Source: DATEPR01 sp036503065 (lineage in GTDB: Bacteria; Actinomycetota; Actinomycetes; Mycobacteriales; Pseudonocardiaceae). From it: DNA of 6,608 nt. The stretch spans positions 1-6,608 of the forward strand of contig DASXXM010000131.1 in assembly GCA_036503065.1 (NCBI GenBank), read 5' to 3'. Positions 1 to 6,012 of the stretch are shown here, piece by piece. A model generated the notes under the pieces. That model ran no database searches, was not told the DNA's origin, and saw nothing but the letters and a program-made list of their open reading frames with translations. Position 1 is the stretch's first letter; each line of letters opens with the position of its first letter. The position numbers were made by a program, and so were the translations under genes.

Positions 1-50
1 GCATCGAGAGTGGCTTCACCGGCATTCTCGGCTGGCAGCCTGCCGAGTAG
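1..50 (+). CDS. C-terminal end of an unidentified protein (partial)
   Basis: The third reading frame from the left edge reads IESGFTGILGWQPAE and then stops at TAG (48-50). Twelve of the 15 codons end in G or C, as expected for coding sequence in this genome; the first frame is much poorer by that measure. A strong inverted repeat begins 5 bases after the stop and a terminator-like hairpin follows about 100 bases later, which fits the end of a plus-strand transcript convergent with the oxidoreductase gene. The fragment is too short to assign a family. The alternative is the start of a minus-strand gene at an ATG (23-25), but no ribosome binding site precedes it. Confidence 0.45.
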   Translation, partial: IESGFTGILGWQPAE

Positions 51-55
51 GACCT

Positions 56-99
56 GAGTGGTGCGGTGGGCGGCGGGCAGTGACCCCGCCGCACCACTC
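56..99. terminator. Inverted repeat after the left-edge stop codon, possible bidirectional terminator
   Basis: GAGTGGTGCGG (56-66) is an exact 11-base inverted repeat of CCGCACCACTC (89-99). An alternative fold pairs the outer 9 bases (56-64 with 91-99) and adds an inner GGCGGG/CCCGCC stem (72-77 with 85-90), leaving a small loop. It lies 5 bases after a stop codon and between convergent genes, where a terminator is expected. There is no T-run on either strand, so termination at this hairpin is an inference. U-poor hairpins at gene ends are common in actinobacteria. Confidence 0.5.
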
Positions 100-148
100 A
101 ACCAAACTGCGACATCGCCGAACGCCGGGCAGACCCCCGCCCAACCCT

Positions 149-166
149 GGGGGCTACGGCCCTTTT
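149..166 (+). terminator. Short intrinsic terminator with a UACG tetraloop
   Basis: GGGC (151-154) and GCCC (159-162) enclose TACG (155-158). In RNA this gives C(UACG)G, a member of the extra-stable cUNCGg tetraloop class often found in bacterial terminators. Two further G-U pairs (149-150 with 163-164) can extend the stem, and TTTT (163-166) follows directly. The T-run is on the plus strand only, so it would stop transcription coming from the left-edge gene. The stem is short, which is the main reason for doubt. Confidence 0.5.
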
Positions 167-212
167 CAACCCTATGCCTGTCAAGCCCCAGATGGGTGGT
201 TCGTCGGCAATC

Positions 213-239
213 TGTGGATAGACCAACTGGTTGTCCACA
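213..239. promoter_or_regulatory. Pair of inverted DnaA-box-like 9-mers
   Basis: TTGTCCACA (231-239, plus strand) is identical to the DnaA box form preferred in high-GC Gram-positives. Nine bases to its left, TGTGGATAG (213-221) reads CTATCCACA on the minus strand, one base from the classical TTATCCACA. The two sites face each other. As plus-strand RNA the same bases can form a 9-bp stem (two G-U pairs) with a 9-base loop, so a structural role is an alternative. The location is noncoding, between convergent genes. Only two boxes are present and there is no AT-rich stretch, so this is not a chromosome origin. Confidence 0.35.
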
Positions 240-263
240 ATCGGCCGAACCCCTTGACATGTG

Positions 264-1478
264 CTAAAGCTGGTCCAGCGGGATGGTCTGGTCGGCGAGG
301 CGGTTCGGGTCGACCGACCGGCCGGACCGGATCAGGGCCTTGATCGGCTCGGTCACGTCCCACACGTTCACGTTCATCCCGGCCAACACCCGCCCGTCCG
401 ACGACAGCCAGAACGCGATGAACTCGCGGGCGGACACATCACCCCGAAACACGACCCGGTCATAACCGTCCGGTTCGACATAACCCAGGTACTCCATGCC
501 CAGGTCGTACTGATCCGTGTAGAAGTAGGGCAGCTCGTCATAAGAAGCGTCGCTGCCCAGCATCGCGGTGGCCGCGGTGGCCGGCTGGTTCAATGCGTTG
601 GCCCAGTGCTCCACCCGAATGCGGCGCCCCAGCGTCGGATGCACAGCATTGGCGATGTCGCCGACCGCGAAGATGTCCGGATCGCTGGTGCGCAGGGCGG
701 CGTCGACCAGAATCCCGTCGGACACGTCCAGTCCGCACGCCTCCGCCAGGCTCGTGTTCGGCGTGGCCCCGATGCCGACCACCACCGCGGACGCCTCGAT
801 CAGCGTGCCGTCGCCGAGACGCACGCCCGTGACCAGACCATCGACAGTGACGATCTCCTCGGTACGAACACCGAACCGCAGGTCCACGCCGTGCTCGGCA
901 TGAAGGCTCGCGAACACCTGGCCCAGTTCCGGACCGAGCACCCGCAGCAGCGGCAGTTCGGCGAACTCCAGGACCGTCACCCGCGCACCGGCCTGTCGGG
1001 CGATCGCGGTGACCTCCAGACCGATCCAGCCCGCGCCGATCACGACCAGACTGGTCTGATCGGAGATCAGCTGCCGGATCTCGGTCGAATCGTCCACCGT
1101 GCGCAGGTAGTGCGCCGCGTCGGCGCCGGCGACCGGGAGGGTGCGTGGGCTGGAACCGGTGGCCAGCAGCAGTTTCGTGTAGGAGAGGCGACTGCCGTCG
1201 GCGAGTTCCACCTCGTGCGCCGCGCGGTCGATCGAGATGACCTCGGTGCCCAGCCGCAACTCGATCCGCTGCGCTGCGTACCACTGCGCGGTGTGCACGA
1301 AGATGCTGTCCAGTTCGGCCTTGCCGGCGAGGTAGTCCTTGGACAGCGGCGGCCGTTCGTACGGCAGGTGTTCCTCGGCGCCCACCAGCACGACCCGGCC
1401 GTCGAATCCCTGCTCGCGCAGTGCCTCCGCGGCCTTGGCGCCGGCCAGCCCACCGCCCACGATGACGAACGTGTCCAC
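264..1478 (-). CDS. FAD-dependent NAD(P)H oxidoreductase, ferredoxin-reductase type
   Basis: A 404-residue flavoprotein expected to pass electrons from NAD(P)H through FAD to a small redox partner such as a ferredoxin or Rieske protein. The N-terminal FAD fold carries VIVGGGLAG (5-13), followed by the family signature PYERPPLSK (39-47) and ATGSSP (106-111). A second nucleotide-binding fold has GAGWIG (148-153). DIFAVGD (268-274) is the second FAD-contact motif, and residues from about 320 to the end match the small C-terminal reductase domain, with RVEHWANAL at its start. Length is normal for the family (about 400). The frame stays open for 90 codons upstream, but the GTG at 1478 is chosen because GGGAAGGA lies 6 bases before it and the Rossmann fold should begin within a few residues of the N-terminus. 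The gene follows the sugar dehydrogenase by 61 bases on the same strand. No ferredoxin, Rieske or P450 gene is in the window, so its partner and pathway are unknown. Confidence 0.93.
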   Translation of the reverse strand: MDTFVIVGGGLAGAKAAEALREQGFDGRVVLVGAEEHLPYERPPLSKDYLAGKAELDSIFVHTAQWYAAQRIELRLGTEVISIDRAAHEVELADGSRLSYTKLLLATGSSPRTLPVAGADAAHYLRTVDDSTEIRQLISDQTSLVVIGAGWIGLEVTAIARQAGARVTVLEFAELPLLRVLGPELGQVFASLHAEHGVDLRFGVRTEEIVTVDGLVTGVRLGDGTLIEASAVVVGIGATPNTSLAEACGLDVSDGILVDAALRTSDPDIFAVGDIANAVHPTLGRRIRVEHWANALNQPATAATAMLGSDASYDELPYFYTDQYDLGMEYLGYVEPDGYDRVVFRGDVSAREFIAFWLSSDGRVLAGMNVNVWDVTEPIKALIRSGRSVDPNRLADQTIPLDQL

Positions 1479-1484
1479 GACAAT

Positions 1485-1492
1485 TCCTTCCC
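1485..1492 (-). promoter_or_regulatory. Ribosome binding site that fixes the oxidoreductase start
   Basis: On the minus strand GGGAAGGA lies 6 bases before the GTG at 1478. No comparable purine-rich site precedes the further in-frame starts, which lie inside the upstream dehydrogenase gene. Confidence 0.7.
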
Positions 1493-1509
1493 TACCCCGG
1501 TCAGCGCAA

Positions 1510-1537
1510 AGTCTCGCACGAACCGCAGGGAGCACAA
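1510..1537 (-). promoter_or_regulatory. Weak candidate promoter in the 61-base gap before the oxidoreductase
   Basis: TTGTGC (1537-1532) and GAGACT (1515-1510) are separated by 16 bases on the minus strand. They partly match the housekeeping actinobacterial pattern (TTGAC and TAGAxT). This is the only gap in the five-gene run large enough to hold a promoter. The match is poor, and read-through from the upstream operon would explain expression equally well. Confidence 0.2.
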
Positions 1538-1539
1538 CT

Positions 1540-2853
1540 TCAGCCGCGGCGCCCCAGGCCGGTCCACGCGAAGCCGGCGCGGCGCAGAATGTCGGGGTCG
1601 AGCAGATTGCGCAGGTCGACCACGATCGGGCGGCGCACGATGCCGGCCAGCGTCGACCAGTCGAGGCTGCGGAACTCCGGCCATTCGGTGAGCACCACGA
1701 GCGCGTCCACGTCCTTGGCCGCCAGGTACGGATCGTCGACGACGACAACGGAGTCCAGGCCGGGTCGGTCCGACGGGATCGCCGGGTCGTAGCCGACGAG
1801 TTCGGCGCCTGCCTGCCGCAGCAGCGCGCACACCGCGAGGGCGGGCGAGTCGCGCAGGTCGTCGGTGCCGGCCTTGAACGTCAACCCCAGCACGCCGATC
1901 CGGGCGTGGGACAGCGAGCCGGTGCGCTGGCCGGTGACGGCGAGCCGCACCTTGTCCACCATCCGCTGCCGCTGCCGGGTGTTCGTGTCGATCGTGGCGC
2001 GCAGCAGCCGGAACTCGAAGTCGGCCGCGTCGGCGACCTGGAGCATCGCCTGGGTGTCCTTGGGCAGGCACGAGCCGCCCCAGCCGGGGCCGGGTGACAT
2101 GGACGACTGGCCGATCCGCCGGTCGTACCCCATGCCCTCGGTGACGTCGGAGATGTCCGCGCCGAGCCGTTCGCACAGTTCGGACACGGCGTTGATGTAG
2201 GAGAGCTTCATCGCGAGGAAGCAGTTCGCCGCGTACTTGACCAGTTCGGCGCTGGCCGCGTCGGTGAGCACGGTCGGCGCGCCCAGCCGCGCGTACAGCG
2301 AGGCGACCCGCTCGGCCGCGTCCTGGGACACCGAGCCGACCACGATCCGGTCCGGATTCAGGAAATCGTGCACCGCGGCGCCCTCGCGCAGGAACTCCGG
2401 GTTGCTCACCACGGCCACGTCCGAGCGGTCGATCAGTTCGGCGGTCCGCTCCGCGGTGCCCACCGGCACGGTCGACTTGTTCACCACAACGCTGTTGGGG
2501 CGTAACAGATCGCGGACTTCGTCCACAACGGACTCCACCGCGCCGAGGTCGGCCATGCCGCCGACGCCCATCGGGGTCGGCACGCACAGGAAGACCACCT
2601 CGGCGCCGTCCTCCAGTTCGTTGATCGCGGACCGCGCGCCCAGCACGAACGACAGCCGGCCGGACGCCAGGCCCGCGCTGACCAGTTCGGGCAGGCCGGG
2701 CTCCAGGATATCGACCTCGCCGCGGCACAGCCGGGCCACCTTGGCCTCGTCCACGTCGGCGCACACGACCCGGTGACCGAGCGACGCGAGGCACGCGCCG
2801 GTGGTCAACCCCACGTACCCCGTACCGATCACCGCGATTCGGCGCGCGAACAT
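1540..2853 (-). CDS. Nucleotide-sugar dehydrogenase, probably UDP-glucose 6-dehydrogenase
   Basis: A 437-residue member of the UDP-glucose/GDP-mannose dehydrogenase family, which oxidises C6 of a nucleotide sugar in two NAD-dependent steps to give a uronic acid, most likely UDP-glucuronate. The NAD fold carries GTGYVG (10-15), with KST (126-128) and NPEFLREG (151-158) after it. The catalytic loop is GGSCLPKD, with nucleophile Cys262 and Asp266. Lys206 and Asn210 sit in KYAANCFLAMK, and LGLTFKAGTDDLRDSP (322-337) is the C-terminal domain signature. Length is typical and all expected catalytic residues are present. The start ATG has GAGGTGGGG just upstream, overlapping the stop of the family-4 glycosyltransferase 9 bases away, so the two are probably translated from one mRNA. 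One oddity is Leu263, where UDP-glucose enzymes usually have Phe; the GDP-mannose branch often has Leu, so substrate choice is not certain. The WecC-type branch is unlikely because its cysteine loop is different. Confidence 0.93.
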   Translation of the reverse strand: MFARRIAVIGTGYVGLTTGACLASLGHRVVCADVDEAKVARLCRGEVDILEPGLPELVSAGLASGRLSFVLGARSAINELEDGAEVVFLCVPTPMGVGGMADLGAVESVVDEVRDLLRPNSVVVNKSTVPVGTAERTAELIDRSDVAVVSNPEFLREGAAVHDFLNPDRIVVGSVSQDAAERVASLYARLGAPTVLTDAASAELVKYAANCFLAMKLSYINAVSELCERLGADISDVTEGMGYDRRIGQSSMSPGPGWGGSCLPKDTQAMLQVADAADFEFRLLRATIDTNTRQRQRMVDKVRLAVTGQRTGSLSHARIGVLGLTFKAGTDDLRDSPALAVCALLRQAGAELVGYDPAIPSDRPGLDSVVVVDDPYLAAKDVDALVVLTEWPEFRSLDWSTLAGIVRRPIVVDLRNLLDPDILRRAGFAWTGLGRRG

Positions 2854-2862
2854 ATCCCCACC

Positions 2863-4119
2863 TCACCCAACCTGTTCGTCGGCCGTGTCGGCCTCGGTCT
2901 GCACTGTGCTGGCCCTGGACAGACCGAAAAGTCCGTCGAAGACCGATACGTACGCCTGCGCCTGCGGCCGCCAGTCTAGTTCCCGCACCGCCCGATCACG
3001 CCCCCGCGCGCCGAGTTCCGCCCGCCGGTCGGGATCGTCCAGCAGCTTGACCAGCGCGTCCGCGAAGCCGGCCTCGTCGCCCGGCTCGACGTATTCGACG
3101 CACTGCCCGCCGGACACCACGGTCTCGGTCAGCCGGTAGGCCACCACCGGCAGCGCGAAGGCCAGGTACTCCATGGTTTTGTTCATCGTGGACACGTCGT
3201 TGAGCGGACTGAGCGGATCCGGGCTCAGGCCCACCGACGCCGTCGACAGGTACGCCGAGATCTCCTTCGGCCCGACCCGGCCGGTGAACTCGACGAAGTC
3301 GTCAAGACCCAGCTCGGTGCACTGCTTCTTGAGGTCGGCAAGACAGTCGCCGAACCCGAGCAGCGCGAACCGCACGTCGGTGCGGCCGAGTCGTCCAACC
3401 ACGTGCTCCGCCACCCGGAGCACGCCGTCCACCCCGTCCTGCGGCCCCATGATGCCCAGGTAGACCACCAGGTGCGTACGCCCGGCCCGCAGCGCGGGGA
3501 CCGGTTCGCCCGGCCGCATCACCGACGTGTCCGGACCGGACCGGACCACCGTCGTGTGTGGTTCCGGCACGCCGCCGCGCCGCAGCGCGATCCGCTGGTA
3601 GGACTGGTTGGTCGAGATCACCCGGTCCGCGGTGCGGAACGTGCGTCGCTCCAGCCAGTACAGGACCCTGAGCTGCGCCTTGCCGGCCAGTCCGGTCGGC
3701 TCGCCGAACCGGGACCGGAACACCTCGGGATTCAGGTCGTGGTGGTCGAACACGAACCGCACCCCGGCGACGCGCCAGAGCAACGCCAGCGACCAGTAGA
3801 TGTCGGGCGGGTTGCAGGCCTGCATGACCTGGAACGGCCGTCTCCGGTGCACGGCCAGCGTCTTGATCGCGGTGCGCAGCCAGCAGTAGGCGAACTCCCA
3901 TGCGTAGCCGAGGAATCCGTCGGCCTGGCGCGGCGGCGCGTATTTGTAGATGTGCACGCCGTCCAGCAGTTGGTAGGCGGGATCGCCCGGTCCCTTGGGG
4001 CAGATCACCGAGACCTCGTAGCCGGCCGCGGTGAGCGCCCGGCATTCCAGCCAGACCCGCCGGTCCAGCGGTACCGGCAGGTTCTGCACCACGATCAACA
4101 CATGCGGTCCGCCAGTCAC
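2863..4119 (-). CDS. Family-4 (GT-B) glycosyltransferase
   Basis: A 418-residue GT-B glycosyltransferase expected to act at the cytoplasmic face of the membrane, moving a sugar from a nucleotide donor to a growing glycan or glycolipid. The N-terminal acceptor domain starts with VLIVVQNLPVPLDRRVW and includes FDHHDLNPEVF (124-134). The C-terminal donor domain begins near LVVYLGIMGPQDGVD (217-231), has FTGRVG (278-283), and ends in the nucleotide-sugar-binding stretch ND (307-308), K314, E317 and PVVAY (324-328). There is no signal peptide or clear transmembrane helix. The frame opens 12 codons earlier, but the GTG at 4119 is preferred: GGAGGGG lies 6 bases before it, and its GTGA overlaps the stop of the preceding glycosyltransferase, the classical coupled-translation arrangement. 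The last 15 or so residues are acidic and probably disordered. Sugar and acceptor specificity cannot be read from the sequence. Confidence 0.93.
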   Translation of the reverse strand: MTGGPHVLIVVQNLPVPLDRRVWLECRALTAAGYEVSVICPKGPGDPAYQLLDGVHIYKYAPPRQADGFLGYAWEFAYCWLRTAIKTLAVHRRRPFQVMQACNPPDIYWSLALLWRVAGVRFVFDHHDLNPEVFRSRFGEPTGLAGKAQLRVLYWLERRTFRTADRVISTNQSYQRIALRRGGVPEPHTTVVRSGPDTSVMRPGEPVPALRAGRTHLVVYLGIMGPQDGVDGVLRVAEHVVGRLGRTDVRFALLGFGDCLADLKKQCTELGLDDFVEFTGRVGPKEISAYLSTASVGLSPDPLSPLNDVSTMNKTMEYLAFALPVVAYRLTETVVSGGQCVEYVEPGDEAGFADALVKLLDDPDRRAELGARGRDRAVRELDWRPQAQAYVSVFDGLFGLSRASTVQTEADTADEQVG

Positions 4120-4949
4120 GACGATCCCCTCCGTGTGGTTCGGTCCGTGGACCACGTGTCACCCGTGCCGCGCAGGTCCCGCCACCGGGACACCACCCGA
4201 TCGGCCACGAGGATCACCAGGAAACAAGCGGCATCCACCGGTTTGACCTCGCGCCGCCGCACCAGGCCGCGCAGTCGCCCCAGGCCCAGCGGTGGTTCGG
4301 TGGCCGGGCGGCCGAGCCGGTCCAGTTGACGGTTGCCCAGCCGCACCCTGGCGCGTCGCCGGATCAGCGCGGCCACCGTGCGCGCCGGCCGGACCGTCAC
4401 CGACACCGAATCCAGGATCACCCGTTCGTCGGCGGTGAACGACCGGTGCACCCAGCCGTCGTCGGCGATGATGTCCGGCATCGGGAAGACCCGCTGGTGC
4501 CCCGCTTCGCTCAGCAGGTAGGCGCCCGCGCCGGCCAGGCCGGTCCGTGCACCCAGTAACCGTTGCAGCACAACGTGAAACCGGCGGGCGGCCGACGAAG
4601 CTCCGGTAAGATCGAAGTGCGGGGTGGGTGCGCAGGCCAGTGCGTCGTCCAGCGTCTTGACCATCAGCCGCACGTCGTCCGCGGTCAACTCGATGTCCGC
4701 GTCCAGGTAGAGGCGAGGGAACGCCCGGCATTCGGCGTCACCCAGCCGCAGTGCGTGCGCCTTGCCGGCCACCGGCGTCTCGACCACTCGGGCGCCCGCG
4801 GCCCTCGCGAGTGCCGCGGTGTCGTCGTGGCACGCGTTGGCCACCACGATCACGTCCAGCGAGCCGTCCATGAGGTGGCGCAGGCACCGCCCGATCACCG
4901 CGCGTTCGTCGTGGGCCGGAATCACCACGCTGGCCAGGGGAGTGGTCAT
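4116..4949 (-). CDS. Family-2 (GT-A) glycosyltransferase, second in the operon
   Basis: A 277-residue GT-A glycosyltransferase. The N-terminus has the nucleotide-binding strand SVVIPAHDE (7-15) and VVANACHDDTAALA. The metal-binding DxD is DAD (83-85) in LYLDADIE. A candidate catalytic acidic pair is DDGW (163-166) in MPDIIADDGW, and RRRARVRLGNRQL (197-209) resembles the basic motif after the catalytic core in related enzymes. Residues 239-249 (DAACFLVILVA) are hydrophobic and may lie on or dip into the membrane, but are too short for a confident helix. The frame stays open about 175 codons upstream through the neighbouring gene, but the ATG at 4949 overlaps that gene's stop as ATGA, and the protein from there begins exactly where the fold should. 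No good ribosome binding site precedes this ATG, so translation probably relies on coupling. Donor and acceptor are unknown. Confidence 0.9.
   Translation of the reverse strand: MTTPLASVVIPAHDERAVIGRCLRHLMDGSLDVIVVANACHDDTAALARAAGARVVETPVAGKAHALRLGDAECRAFPRLYLDADIELTADDVRLMVKTLDDALACAPTPHFDLTGASSAARRFHVVLQRLLGARTGLAGAGAYLLSEAGHQRVFPMPDIIADDGWVHRSFTADERVILDSVSVTVRPARTVAALIRRRARVRLGNRQLDRLGRPATEPPLGLGRLRGLVRRREVKPVDAACFLVILVADRVVSRWRDLRGTGDTWSTDRTTRRGSS
4126..4132 (-). promoter_or_regulatory. Ribosome binding site that fixes the family-4 glycosyltransferase start
   Basis: GGAGGGG on the minus strand ends 6 bases before the GTG at 4119. It lies within the 3' end of the upstream glycosyltransferase gene. 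This favours the overlapping GTG over the alternative GTG at 4155. Confidence 0.75.
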
Positions 4950-5902
4950 GAGGTGAACACCGGCATCGGGGTGTCCGACCGCCAGCCGGCCGCCCATTCG
5001 TGCCGCCGCCGCCACACCGCGGTCCACCGGCCCGGCCTGCGCAGCACCCGCTCGCCCGCCGACCGCCACGCCACGCCGAACCGCAGCGCGGCCAGGCCGT
5101 AGCCGCGCCAGGGGCCCAGATGCAGCCGCACGACGGTGGCCCGGCCGGTCAGCACCAGCACGTCCCGGTTGGCCCTGTTGTCCGACGACGCGCCCACCGC
5201 GTGCACCACCACGGCGTCCGGCGTGATCGACGGCCGGAAGCCCGCTGCCGCGGCCCGTAGGCACAGGTCCTGGTCCTCGCCGTAGATCCGGTACATCTCG
5301 TCGAACCCGGCCAGCCGGTGCCACGTGTCGCGCCCGGTCAGCAGGAACCCGCCGCTGATCACGTCGACGTGCCGCACCGTGTCCCGCCGCCAGCTCCCCA
5401 GCGACTCCGGCGCCAGCCAGCGGTTGTGCCGGCCCAGCACGGACAGCCCGGCCGCCCAACTGGTCAGGCTCCACGGCGTGATGCGGCCGAAACAGCTACG
5501 CGGGTCGAGGTGCCCGGCCGGATCGAGCGACCGGCCGCCGACGATCCCGTCGGACGGGTGGGCCAGCAGGTGGTTGAGCAGGCTGTCGATCGCGCCCGGC
5601 TTGGGGCAGGCGTCCGGATTGAGCAGCAGGAGGTAGCCGCCGACGGCCCGCTCGACCGTCCGGTTGACGGCGAAACCGAAGCCGGTGTTACGGCCGAGCC
5701 GCACCACGGCACCCGGCCCGAGGAGATCTTCGGCCACGTCAGCGGCGTTGTCGGTCGATCCGTTGTCTGTGACCAGGATCTCGTACGGCACGTGCGGCGC
5801 GGCCGGACCGGTGATCGCGGTCAGGGTGCGCCCGAGTTCGGCAGCGGCGTTGTAACTCACCATGACAATGGAGACCGTCACGCCGTCGGCGCCTTGATCC
5901 AT
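4946..5902 (-). CDS. Family-2 (GT-A) glycosyltransferase, rhamnosyltransferase-like, first in the operon
   Basis: A 318-residue GT-A glycosyltransferase of the type that includes rhamnosyltransferases such as WbbL. SIVMVSYNAAAEL (11-23) and ILVTDNGSTDN (42-52) form the nucleotide-binding core, LGRNTGFGFAVN (69-80) is a characteristic loop, and LLLNPDA (92-98) holds the metal-site Asp97. GGFLLTGRD (184-192) precedes GFDEMYRIYGEDQDLCLR (199-216), whose ED pair and DLCLR match the acceptor and catalytic-base region of the rhamnosyltransferase-like group. It is probably cytoplasmic and peripheral. The ATG at 5902 is chosen because TAGGGG lies 7 bases upstream; a GTG at codon 8 is a weaker alternative. 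It is the first gene of the minus-strand run, so the operon promoter should lie in the divergent region to its right. Rhamnose as the donor sugar is an inference from family resemblance only. Confidence 0.92.
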   Translation of the reverse strand: MDQGADGVTVSIVMVSYNAAAELGRTLTAITGPAAPHVPYEILVTDNGSTDNAADVAEDLLGPGAVVRLGRNTGFGFAVNRTVERAVGGYLLLLNPDACPKPGAIDSLLNHLLAHPSDGIVGGRSLDPAGHLDPRSCFGRITPWSLTSWAAGLSVLGRHNRWLAPESLGSWRRDTVRHVDVISGGFLLTGRDTWHRLAGFDEMYRIYGEDQDLCLRAAAAGFRPSITPDAVVVHAVGASSDNRANRDVLVLTGRATVVRLHLGPWRGYGLAALRFGVAWRSAGERVLRRPGRWTAVWRRRHEWAAGWRSDTPMPVFTS

Positions 5903-6012
5903 TGGGTAACCCCTACTTTCGGACCGACGGACTTCGCGTTGACCTGATCGGGTCGGATCGCGTTCTTGTTACATCGGTGCGGGTCGGCGGCCCCGCTGGC
6001 AGCATGTGCGCC
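5903..6012. other. Divergent intergenic region
   Basis: About 110 bases separate the start of the glycosyltransferase operon (minus strand) from the deacetylase (plus strand), so promoters for both should be here. The minus-strand ribosome binding site TAGGGG occupies 5910-5915. TTGACC (5939-5944) on the plus strand resembles a -35 element, but no convincing -10 box lies at the right distance, and I could not pick a clear promoter on the minus strand. No strong dyad stands out as an operator. Confidence 0.4.

Noticed and set aside
254..259. TTGACA, a perfect -35 hexamer on the plus strand
   Set aside because: No -10-like hexamer lies 16-19 bases downstream (the sequence there is GC-rich), and it would only drive antisense transcription into the oxidoreductase gene.
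261..1691. A long plus-strand open frame of about 476 codons opposite the oxidoreductase gene
   Set aside because: It lies antisense to a gene with clear flavoprotein motifs, its translation has no recognisable domain and is rich in Arg, Gly, His and Gln. Long antisense frames are usual in very GC-rich DNA.
2518..2528. A further DnaA-box-like TCGTCCACA inside the dehydrogenase gene
   Set aside because: It is a single imperfect copy within coding sequence and is explained by codon use; it is not paired with another box.
1067..2866. A 599-codon minus-strand open frame across the dehydrogenase and into the oxidoreductase
   Set aside because: It is a frame-shifted reading of two well-supported genes and consists mostly of Arg, Gly, Pro and Ala without motifs.
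3403..4329. A plus-strand open frame of 308 codons opposite the family-4 glycosyltransferase
   Set aside because: It is antisense to a confidently identified gene and shows only low-complexity Arg/Pro/His-rich sequence.
4950..5474. An N-terminal extension of the second GT2 gene, giving a 452-residue protein
   Set aside because: The extension lies wholly inside the first GT2 gene in another frame, has no domain, and the GT-A fold begins exactly at the ATG that overlaps the upstream stop.
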